From Sceloporus undulatus (taxonomy: Eukaryota; Chordata; Lepidosauria; Squamata; Phrynosomatidae): a stretch of DNA of 64,000 bases. Positions within the stretch are counted from its first letter, which is position 1. Every line of letters begins with the position of its first letter. Shown in pieces: positions 23,101-35,500 of the stretch. A program made the translations under genes and the position numbers. Below the pieces are notes generated by a model. That model saw nothing but the letters and a program-made list of their open reading frames with translations. It was not told where the DNA came from and searched no databases. The stretch is from NCBI RefSeq assembly GCF_019175285.1, contig NC_056524.1, positions 97,175,505 to 97,239,504 of the forward strand. The letters are read 5' to 3'.

Positions 23101-26100
23101 TCCTTCTCTTTCAAGCTGTCTGAGATGTCCACATACTGTCTCAAAACTACTTCCAAGTAAATATAAAGATTCTTACCGATAACGCTGCAAAAAGGTCCCT
23201 TTGAAAATTGCATTCATCATATTCTCCATCTCCAGATGTTTCTGTTCATACTGAAATTAAAAGAACTGAAAGCTGTCTTCATATGGGTAAAGTTTTATTC
23301 CAATACTAAAGTTCATTTCACTGAACAATCTTACTGAAGAAATGCCATTTTAAAAAAAAATCAGGGCAGTACTGAATCAAAGTTGGAAGAGACCTCAAAG
23401 GCCATCCAGTCCAACATGCAGAAATACACAATCAAAGCACTCCCGACAGATGGCCATCCATCATCTGTTTAAAAACCTCCACAGAAGGAGATTCCACTAC
23501 ATTCTGAGTGTGTTCCATTGTCGAACAGCTCTTACTGTCTGTAAGTTCTTCCTAACATTTAGGCAGAATCTCTTTTCCTGTACAGTAGTTTGAATCCATT
23601 GTCTCTGGAAAAGCAGAAAACAAGCTTGCTCCATCCTCAATATGACATCCCTTCAAATATTTAAACAGGGCGGTCATATCACCTCTTAACCTTCTCTTCT
23701 CCAGGTTAAACATAACCAGCTCCCTAAAACACTCCTCATATGGCACAGTTTCCAGACCTTTCACCTTGTTAGTTACCCTCCTCTGAAAGATTAGACAGGA
23801 TAAGCATAGTAATCACAGTTTTCCCATTTTCAATAACTCAACCAGAATACATGGGTTATTATGAATTATATTTAACTGGTTTTTACATACATGAATTTTT
23901 AGTTGTTAAGTGAACAATAGAAAAAAGGGGGCTCAAATCACCCCACAGCTCAGACTTGAAAAACCTATGGCTCTCCATATATTGGTGGACATCTGCTTTG
24001 TTGATAACCAGCCAGCATTGTCAGATCACAAATTGTGGGAGATGAGTCCAACAATATCTGGTTTGCTATATGACTCTAATATGTGCTATCCCAACTAGTT
24101 GCAGATTCACATTTCTGCCATTTACATCTAAAGAATTAGTGGTGATAGATTATCGACAATTGGTTTCACAAAAGTCCCCACACCTTTCCATGCCACTGTT
24201 ACCATTTGGGTTCTCAATTATGATAAAATGTGTAAATACTGAAAATTCCAGCCTTGCAGAAAGTCTCTACAGACCATGTCCTACTAATCAACAAACCTTC
24301 CACATTCTAGTGCTACCATATGATTCCAAAATAAACACAAAATAATGCAGAATTCATTTGTTTCCTTTAGAGTAGAGAATAGAGAACCATTTATGTGTGA
24401 AGCACTTGTGGTCTTAGCAATGGATCCCATTTTTGGAGAAAGACAGAACAGAAATTCAATAAATAAATAATAACTCTGTACAGTAATTATTAATTATTAG
24501 CAGTGGCTATCAGTTATTGATCTGTGGCTTCCTTTGGGATACAGCATCTGTAAAATGGACATTTTTATGAAGCATCATCAATCTCCCAATGGAAATCTAT
24601 ACTACCTCTTTTTTTTTCCTCTCTAGCTGGTCCAGTCTAGAATTGGTCCTCTTGCCTGTAGCCCTGGTCTTTTCCACTTCGTATAATCTTTCCAGGTTAC
24701 GCTTACTTATATCTAGATTGAGACTGAGATTTACAAGTGCTGTCAGAAGCTTCATAGCTGGAATCAAAAAGAAAACAAAAGAAATAAAATTGCAATGTCA
24801 AGTCTGGAATCTCGGTGTTTCACAATATAAAATTTTTAATTTTTAATTTTTGAAAAAGCTATCATCAGTAATCTTCTTAGTATTCTGATCGTAACTGCTG
24901 AAAAGGTTGAGGAGCAAGATGATAATAATAATTTTTACTTGCTCCTGTGATGTCACTAGCGCACTACTTGCATGATCTCTGTAGACTCTTGCTGTATCTA
25001 CTTGCTTCACTGTTGTTTCAGTAACCTTCTTCTGAAACCTACTCAACCTACAGAACAGCTTTGCTACCTTGCCAGTAGACAGGGAATCCAAGCCTCACAT
25101 TTTCAATATTGCACAATGGGACAATGGAAGGAAAAGCACATCCAACATTTAGGCCACTGGGAAGCAACCATCAACTTTCCATAATTCCAACACAAAGAGG
25201 CACTGCAAATCAACAAATTTAGTGGGAACAACAACAAAAGCCTTGTCCCTATAATAGCTTTAAAAGAAAGTACAGGTTGAGTCTCTCTTACCTGAAATGC
25301 TTGGGAACAGAAGTATTTTGGAGTTCTGATTTACCGGTATTTATTTTATTTTATTTTTTTGGATTTTGGATTAACTGTATTTGGATTTTAGAATAACTGT
25401 ATTTGCATATACATATAAAATGAGGTATCTTGGAGATGGCTTCAAAGTCTAAACACAAAATTCATTTATTTTTCATATTTATCTTATGCACATAGCTTGA
25501 AGGTCATTTTATACATTTTTGATAACTTTGTGCATGAAACCAAGTTTGTGTACACTGAACAATCAGAAAGCAAAGGTATCACTATCTTGGAAACCCATGA
25601 AAAAAGTTTTGGTTTTTGGAATATTTTGGATTTCAGAATTCTGGGTAAGGGAGACTCAACTTGTATCTTTTTGACTTAATGTTAAAAACTTTGAAATAGA
25701 CAATTCATCTTCTCTAACCCAGGAGTGCTATGCCTATCAGAGCTCTAAATTTTAATAGATGTACAGACTTTTTAATAGGTGTACAGATTTTTTTTTTAAA
25801 AAAATGGCAAGTGCAGCTTTAAAAACCCTAGCACAACAATGTGGTAAGAGTCCGCCTGCTGAAATCCTGGTTGACATATAACCGACAAGGGGCCATCTTC
25901 ACAAACAAACTGTTTCTATAAATTTCTACCCCCAGATAATGAAAACCAAGCTAGTCTTACATACCTGCTAATGTGCTGGTGTGCCGGAATGCTCTGACCA
26001 TTGAATCTGCCAAGCCCGTCAGAAGAGAGATGATTGTGTCCATCAAATAGCTGTCATACAGGATGATATACTGGCACTGCTCGACCAGTACCGCAATGAA

Positions 26101-29100
26101 TTCACAAAAATTAGCCCTGAATTTTTTCCAGTAGGGCCCTGGTTTGATGAGTGGATAGTCTTCGTTGTCCTGAATGAGGTGAAGAAAAAAAATAGCTTGA
26201 AAGCCTAACAAGAGTCTGACAAAGCCTAAGAGCCCAACAGAGAACCAAATCAAAATGGTGGAAAACAGTACTTCATTCTATGACCTCAAAGTCTTCTCTT
26301 ATGGTAGAAAAAGATTCATGTCACACTTCAGAATTCAAGGCACAACACAGAGCAGTGGTGAGGAAACTTTAGGCCTTCAGATGTTGATGTACTGCTACTA
26401 CGATTGTTCCTCTAGCTAGGTTAGCTAGAGATGATGGGAACTGGTGTACACTGTTATCTGAAGGTTTACTTTCTCCAGCTCTGCTGTAAAAGAGGCATTG
26501 TGCTACAGAAATATTAGCCACTAATGGCAGCTGCCACTAATGGCAGCTGCTATTCTCACTGCTTTTAAGACACTGTGATCCACATGGCTCATGAAAGAGA
26601 ACTATTCAAACCTTGACGGGGCGAACGCTTTCCCATGGGACTTGACAAAAATCCTCAATGGCATACTAAGTCAATGCACATATTTGTTGCCTGCATGTGT
26701 AGCACAGGTAGATATAATTCAGCACAAGCAGTGGCTATTCCATTAGACACAGACTTGAAAGTCAGCTATAAAAAGTCATACTAGTCCCAAAACCTTGGAA
26801 CACCAGTACATGCTTTCTTTTTCCTCCTGCAATATGAGGATGGAAGAAGTTGATATCTGGATGACTTGTTATCTGGAAGGAACACCTCTTGGAAACGTTA
26901 GGTACACCATTGAAATTTCATGGAAGAAAAATGGAATATAAGGAAAAATTACCATATCCACTGGCCAAGTGACTGTCAAAATCCAGGGATAAGCCATGAA
27001 CTTCTTATACTGCAATCCAGTCTCCTGTTAATAACAAAAGATAATTTAAGCAGTAGTAATTAATGGTCTGTTTCAGCCTTACCCAACCTGTAAACTTACT
27101 GTGGAATTGCTGCTATGGCACTAGCTCAAACTGTGTTCTATTATCTAATCTCATTCTGACCCAGTGTGAATATATACCATTAACCTTAATGATTACTAAC
27201 ATAAAGGCCTTAGCAATTTTCCTTTCATACAATAGATTGCTGTCTAAATGAAGAAAATCTAGGTTTTTTATGGCCAGGATATATAGAAACAAAATTGCTT
27301 ACATAGGGAACCATAATGTGAGCGTAAGTGATAATCAGAGTAAGCAACAATCAGAGATCTCCAAAGGCTGGCTCCATGCTGCCTATTTCTTAAATGCCTA
27401 GCTTTGAGGGGTCTTTGGAGCCAAAGCACAACAGGACAAATGGCTTTGGACATCATCTGTACCATAGCACCAATGGTTTTGTCTGGTTACTCCTCCAATA
27501 CGCCCTCAAAATATAACTGGTCTCAAGATATAGCTGTCTCTGGAATGCAATGCATAGCTGTCTCTTCCTCTCATTGGCAATAAAATGCAATCCTGTCTTC
27601 TCCTTCTCCTGCCACCACTGTTATTGTTGCTGCAGCACCACCAGCTTCCACCACCACCTGACACCTTCTGTTCCTCCTTCTACTTAAATATGCCAGACTT
27701 CCAGCCCCACCAGAATTGAACCTGATAAAGCCCTACAACATGCTATATCTTAAAAGACTTTCCAATAAGCTTATCAAGAATCAACTGCTTAAAATCAGCT
27801 TTCTTTTTGAGGAAGAGAAACACACCTCATCAAATGTCTCTGTCATTTTCTGCATCACTTCACAATTTTGTACATTCTGGAACATCTCTGCTGTAACCAT
27901 TCCTATGGAAATAGAAATTAAATATTGTATGTTCACATACTCATAAAGTCCCTTTGCAAATGTTAAAGCGGTAATGGCATATATTTTAAAGTCAGTATGA
28001 GGGATATATTAATCCATTCAATTGCAAGATTTCATTATATCAATCAGCACATCTTAAGTATTTCTAAGCAGGTTCAACAGAACTTATTCCCAGTTAAACA
28101 TACATAGGACTGCAGCCACTGGAACTCTTTCCAGAAGTTAAACTATTTAGTGCAAGAAAGAGATATTAAAAAAAAAAACTTTTAAAAGCACAGCTAAGTG
28201 TTTCTGTTGTCCCAACCCCAATCTTCACATGTGTATGAAGTCTTCCTCAAAGTCCTTACTGGGAGCCAGCATGGCTTAGTGATTTGAGTGCTGGACTACT
28301 ACTCTAAAGACCAGTGTCTGACTCCCCACTCAGCCATGAAACCCACTGGGTGAGCTTAGGCTAGTCACATGCTCTCAGCCTCAGGCAAAGGCAAGGTCAA
28401 ATTTCCTTTGAACAAATCTTCCCAAGAAAACTCCATAGTAGGGCCACCTTAGGGTTGCCATAAGTTGGAAGCGACATGAAGGTACACAATAACAACAAAA
28501 TTCCTTACTATCATTTGATTTTGTCTTAAATTTCTTATATTCAAGCACCACAGATCAATTTGCATTTGTGAACATTCCTGTCTGTTTATTTCTTCTCCAT
28601 GCTAATGCTTCCATAACTTTCTGTTCAGAATCTGGGTTTCATCTGTCAATACAGGTCCATATACCAGCAAACTCCATATTTTAAATAAGAGGACCATTAC
28701 ATCACCTCACTCTCCTTAGAACAACCTGAATCTATGGTCCCCCAAAATGAAAGGGAAACAGATTTACCTTGACAGCCTGAGCACTGAATGAAGAAGTTGA
28801 TAAGGTCCAGAAGTGCCACATCTCGATCTCTTTTATAAGCCTCAACCCAGTCATCTACTACAGACTAAACAATTGTACAAAAACACAGAGATTTAACAAC
28901 TAGTATCTTGAATAACTTACAACTAGAAATTTTGGGCCCACTTCCAACTGTTAGTCTCAACCACAGTAGATGTACTGAATCAACAGACATGTGATAAATC
29001 ACGTATTTAAATTCCATGGGTTTATTCTAGTTAGGACTATATTAAATTTAGGCCTCAGATTAGAAAACTGTAATTTAAACTAGAAATATATATATCATCC

Positions 29101-29467
29101 TCTCAGTTTTTCACTAATAAGTCAAAGTCAACTTAATTATACTGTCATAGACCCATGATAAAATATAAATGCAGCATAACACATCAGGTAGTATAAAATA
29201 TAACTTAAGTCATACTACAAGCATAAACATCCAAGTTCACTTTACACAATTTAAAATCATTTGAGATTTTACCTTAACCTTCATGCACCAGGACAAAATG
29301 CTTTCAGTGAATTGAAGGGTATTTTCTGACCAGAGCACATACTTTCTGCTTTGTAGTAAAATGGTTCACCCCCTAAAAAATGTTTTTGTTTTTGTTCCAA
29401 TACAGTGGCTGAGGCAAAAAAATGTGGAAATCCCCCAAAAAACAATTGGAGGGACCCTTTTTTCCTG

Positions 29468-29513
<46 letters not shown>

Positions 29514-32500
29514 TTATTTATTTTAAACAAACCCTATTGTATATACTTGACTCTAAGTCAAAATAGTTATGCCCAAAAATTGGTCCTAAATTCTGGGTCA
29601 ATGTATATAATAGGTCAATATAGTAATACTGCTTAGAAAGGTCCTGAAAGAAGGACCATCCCTTGTGCCACAGCAATGATTTCTGAAAGAGCTGCCCAGG
29701 CAGGATTGTGTTTGTGTGTCCATGAAAGAGGTGATTCCCTTCTCAATCCTATATTAAAACCTCTCTCCCCACCAAATACCCCAGGGGTAGGCAACCCTTT
29801 TGAGCCAGGGGCCGGGTTGCTGTCCCTCAGACAACTGGGGGGCCGAAGCCAAAAAATAAATAATTAAACATTTTTTAAATAAATAAATAAATAAACCGGG
29901 ACAAATGTAGGACAAAATTTTCAAATGGAGGGCACTTTTTAAATAAAAAATGGACATGCGAAAAAAATTGCTGATTTTTTTTTTAAATGTTAAGATAAAT
30001 GCATGTTTCTGAGGTTTCTATAGACAATTGCCCCACCATGACCCTCGCGCGAGACACCAAAGGCCTCGGCAGCAGGACCGGGCTGGGGCCGGTCCCAAGG
30101 CCTTGCCGGGCCGCAGGTTGCCTACCCCTGAAATACCCCATTTCCCTCCAGTACCTTCCCTTGTCAATCCAAGTTTACATATAAATGTACAATCACTCCA
30201 GGAAAGAGATATACCTGCATCGCTCTTTTGCCCATGCTGACCACCTCAAACAAGGTAACTGCTTCCACCACTTCTCCATTCTGCAGCTGGTTTGAACGTC
30301 TACTAGTAGGAGAATTTCTCCTTCTATTTTCGCATTGTTCTCGGACTTTTCTTTTCCCTTTCTAAAACAATAAAAACAAAATGCAAACTATGGCACCACA
30401 ATTGTAATGGAAAAGCACACATTCCCTGAAACAGTATAGATGGCCCCTGAAAGTAACTGCAGCAGAAGAAACATGGTGGTATTGGTGGTAAGGACTCAGT
30501 GGGACATCTAATCCAATTCTTTACATCATGTATCAGACAGATGGAAAATTGACTGGTGAATGTGAACTGTCAGCAAGAATTACCAATAGGTTCTGCATGT
30601 GTAGAAAGAGTACATGTATAAGAATGGAAGGGATTAATTAAAATTAAAAGGTTTAACTTAAATAACAAACCTGTTGGGATAACAATTATAAAAACGGAGT
30701 TGGAAAAAGTATTGTTGAAAGAGTCTGATGTACAGCATTTTGTTGAGTTGGGAAATGGAAGAGGAACAAGTGAAAGATTGTATGGTTCGGTGGGCAAAAG
30801 ACCTGGGAAAACCTATATATATATATATGTATATATATGGAAGAATGGGAAGAAATTTGGAAAAGGAAAATAAAATATACTCTGAATTATAATATGAGAG
30901 AAAACATATACAAGATTCGGTATAGATGGTATTTCACTCCCGATAAATTAACAAAAATGAAAGACAGTAAATATAACCGGTGCTGGAAGTGAAAAAAAGA
31001 AAAGGGGTTATTTATACACATGTGGTGGTCTTGTCCATGTGCTAAAGGCCATTGGTGGCAAATACATAAGGAATGGCAAGAAATTGTGCAAATTAACATA
31101 ATAAAAGACCTGAAAATATTCCTTTTGGGAATGTTTGATAAAGAGATGAAAAAGGAAGGGAAAATAATATTCTATTTGCTGATTGCTGCTAGAACATTAT
31201 ATGCAGCTATGTGGAAAAAGGATATAACACCAAAAATGACATACTGGTTTGAAAAAATTTTGGAATATGCAGAAATGTTAAAATTAACTTGTTTAATAAG
31301 AAACAAATCTACTATCTAGGTAACTTTAATAAGGAATGGTTACTAATCATGAAGAGAGTAGAGGATAAATTAAAGAATTTATGTTGAAAGGAAATTAAGA
31401 AATAGGTTGCAACTATTCAAAGGTACAAGTTACTGTGGGTATCAACATTTATTTGACAAAATAAAAATTAAAATTAATTTGTAATAGAATTTAAAAGAAA
31501 AATAAAGTAAAGTGTATTCAATATACATATAATTAACAAGTGTAGGATAATGAAAATGTGGAGCACTACAGTTGATTGTTTGATTTTAAATAATAATAAT
31601 AACAATAATAATGCACTTTTGCAATGATTTAATAAGATGGAAGACAATTTAAAGGAGAAATACCACATGGGAAGTCCGATTATCTTCTAGTTGAATTTGG
31701 GTTGGCTCTTTTTAATTGTTAATGTTGTTTTTTGTTTTGTGATAGTTTTTTATATTAAGTGATGTATTTTGGATGTTATGCTTGTATATTTATACCAATA
31801 ATCAATAAAGATAATAAAATGAAAAAATAAAATAAAATTGATACACAGTTATCAACATTTGCATGTGAATACTCACACATACTGATTAGGGTTGCTGTGA
31901 ACTGACACCAACCCAAATATGATTCTAAATTATACATCCAGCACAGGAGAGCAATACCATTCCCTCTTTTTTTTTGTCTACCCTGCTTATGAAACTTTAA
32001 CAGAAACTTACAAGAGTTTTAACATTGCCATTTCTCAAGCAGCCGCCATTCTGTGCAGTGGATTCCGGGACTATCTCATCGTGGATCCCATTTTCTCTGA
32101 GCCAATTAAAAAGAAGGGGGGGGAAAGTTGACTAAGAAGAAAGAGATGTGCATAACTTCAGCTCTATACTAAAAAAGAACAGACTGTTTAAGGATCGATT
32201 TGCTTGCAAAAATGACTTAAACCCCTGAAAGAACAATACTGAATATCAGAATCCATATTTACTTGATAAAAGAACTGCTTTCAAACAAATCATGAATCAA
32301 TATTGTTATATCTGGAGAGACCAGTGTTGTGTAGTGGTTTAAACACTATTTGTGTACACATGTGTACTGGACTATGACTCTAGAGACCAGGATTTGAATC
32401 TGCGCTCAGCCAAAGAAACCCACTGAGTGACCTTAGGCAAGTCACACTTTCTTGGCCTTAAAAGAAGGCAAAATGAAACCCACACTGAACATATCCTGCC

Positions 32501-35500
32501 CAGAAAGCCCCATTATAGTTCACCATAAGTCAGAAAGTACTTGATGACACACAACATCAATAATGTAGGGCAAAGCTGCCAATTTATGGCCAAACCAGAT
32601 GTCATACTGCCATTGTAACAAACGATTTTCAGCTTTTTTTTAAAAAGGAAAACAACTGCAGGTAACTAGCAAACTAGTACTTCTTCACTAAAAATTCTCA
32701 CCAGCAGTTTTTCTCCCCATTTTCCCCCATGGTAGACAGAACTGGTTGGATAGAGCAATTTTTAGCAAAACAAAGTAACAGGGATCAGAGAGCCTGAACA
32801 GACAAGTCAAAATAAAGCTGCTTTGGGTCACTTTGGAGGTATGCTATTTAATTGATGCATATGTTTTAAGAGGCCGAAAGTCACGCCAAAACCATGCTTC
32901 AGTCCTAAAGACTGAAGCACAGCTTTGCCACAGCTTCTGGCCTCTTAAGAGGTGTGTGTCATTTAAACAGCATACCTCCAAAGTGACCTGAAGCAGCTTT
33001 ATTTTGATCTGTCTGTTGGGGCCCAGAGTTAAGCAACTTGGATTTCAATTTTCATTAAAAATAAAGTGCACATAAAATAAATGTGATATTACTTGTGGAT
33101 TAACTTTTATATACATTCTGTCATTTCAGTGAACCCACTATACACTTACCCACTCATCTTTAAAGTTTTTGATTTTTAATCATTCCATGTAAAGAAACCT
33201 GTTGACCCACTAAAAAACACAGGTTTTCCAACCTCTTTTTTAAGATGGCATGGATTAGCACATAAGCTGTTATGCTAGTTCAGGCTTGTGCTTTTTAATT
33301 AGGACAAGAAGGAATAACAAATCCAAACACTGCCTGCCTTGCTGAAAATGATCATAAATGTAGATAATAAATGATTAGTCAGGTAACTTTTACCCTTTAT
33401 TGTCCCACTGCTGCTCAACAATTTACATGTCTCAAAGCAGACGTGTTAAACATATGTTTAAGGTGCAGCCTTTAAATTAGTTGAAGGAGGACAAATAGCA
33501 AGCTAAGTAAAAACCTAATTCTACAGCCTCAAGTAGCTACTGTAATATCAAGCAGAACAAATGGTTATAGTCCAGAAGGGCTAGTAGGGCCTAATTATCT
33601 TAAATTCATCAGATCTCATTTGATCTTGGAATCTAAGGAAGGTCAGTTTCTTGGGAGACCACCAACAAATGCCAAGTGCAATTGACTATATTACAGAGGA
33701 AGGAACTGGCAAAATAACCTCTGAGTATTTCTTGCCTAAGAAAATCCTATTAAATTCAGGGTGTCACCATATGTCAACAGGTGAAGGCACATACACAAAC
33801 ACGCACACACAGGGAATACCATATGGTGTAATGTTGTTAACATGTCAAATGTTTTGGTGTTACTCAACATATTTCTCGACACAAGTGCGAAGTGTTCAGT
33901 TTCTGGTAACTCGATTCCCAGACTGAATCTGGCAAAAGCTGATTTTTGAATACATAATTGGTTAGAACCACCTTTCTCAACCTTTTTTACAGTATATACT
34001 GGAGGAATGCTTGAAATAATTTTCAAGTCTCAGGGAACCTCTGCATAAAAATAATTATAACTACAACTCCTAAAAAATCATTTTTTTCAATTAAGTATCT
34101 TGCAGAATGCCTAGCGACCTCTTGCAGAATCACAGGCCCTTGCTAAGAAAGTTTGGGCTCTTCCCTCATTTACTTGCATCCCTGCACTGAGGCATTTTGA
34201 TAGCTACCAGTATTTTTCAAAATTCTTGTGATTCTTTAAAATTTAATAAAGGGAAAAATGATTCTGTGTGTGCATGTGCACGCACACACGCCACTTTATT
34301 TATTTAGGAAAGCAAAAAAGCAGCTGAAATGAGGGGACAGCAAAATTAAGTCAGCATTTTGCATGCCGGTACGCATAAATGAGAGCCAATGTGATGTAGT
34401 ACCAATAGTTTGAGTGTTAGACTACGACTCTGGAGATCAGGATACGATTCCTTGCTAGTCCGTGGAAACCCAACGGGTGACCTCTGGACCTAGAAAACTC
34501 CATGATAGTTTCATCGTAAGTTGGAAATGACTTGAAGACACACAAAAACAATGTATGACCTCAGTGTAAGCAGCTGCCACGCTTGGGTAGATGTCACAGC
34601 CCACAAACTCCAGGAAAGTCCAATATTTATTTTGCTGGTGGTGTTGTTAACTGCTGTCATGTCAACTGTGAATTATGGCAAACCTATGAATGAGAATCCT
34701 GAGTCACCCTGCCATCTTTCAAACTCAGTACTACCTACCTATTTAAAAGATTGATATCCTACCCTGTGCCATAAGATCACAGGGTGGTATACAAATAAAA
34801 TCAGTGCAATTTTAAATTGGAAGAAATAATTTAAATTCTCTCAAAAAATATAGTAAATAATGTAAAGAATTTTGAACAGATTGTGACAGTTTGAAACCAT
34901 GTAACCCGGCTACTAACCAACTGAATTGTCCCTTTGAATATGCTGTAGCCCTACCCGATTGCTCTTGTTTATAAGGGTGGGAACTTCAGGGACATGGGGT
35001 TTTGTATGAATCATTTAATCTGTAAGCCACCTTGATTGCGATGGACAGAAAGGCAGGATATAGATAAAAGTTTGTTGTTGCTGTTGTTGTTGTTATGTAT
35101 ACAAATGAAATTGATTTACACAGCTGAAAACAATTCAGGACTTTAAAAATATATATATAATTAGAATTATAGAGTTGGAATAGACCACAAGGGCCATCAA
35201 CTCCAAGCCCTAATTTACACAAACTAAAACATGTATTTTAGGTTTAGTTTAGTTTAAAGGTAAAAGGTAAAGGTAGTCCTTTGACATGAATGTCTAATAA
35301 ATCAATCAATATTTATTGATTAGCTCATGGGCCATCTCAAAGTACCACAAAACTAAGAATGTCTAGTCATAACCAACTGCAGGGGGCGGCGTTCATCTCC
35401 GTTACTAAGCTGAGGAGCCAGCATCATTTGAGGAGTGCTCTGGCAGTCATGTGGCCAGCATGACTGCACCAAACGCTATTACTTTCCCACCAAAGTGGTA

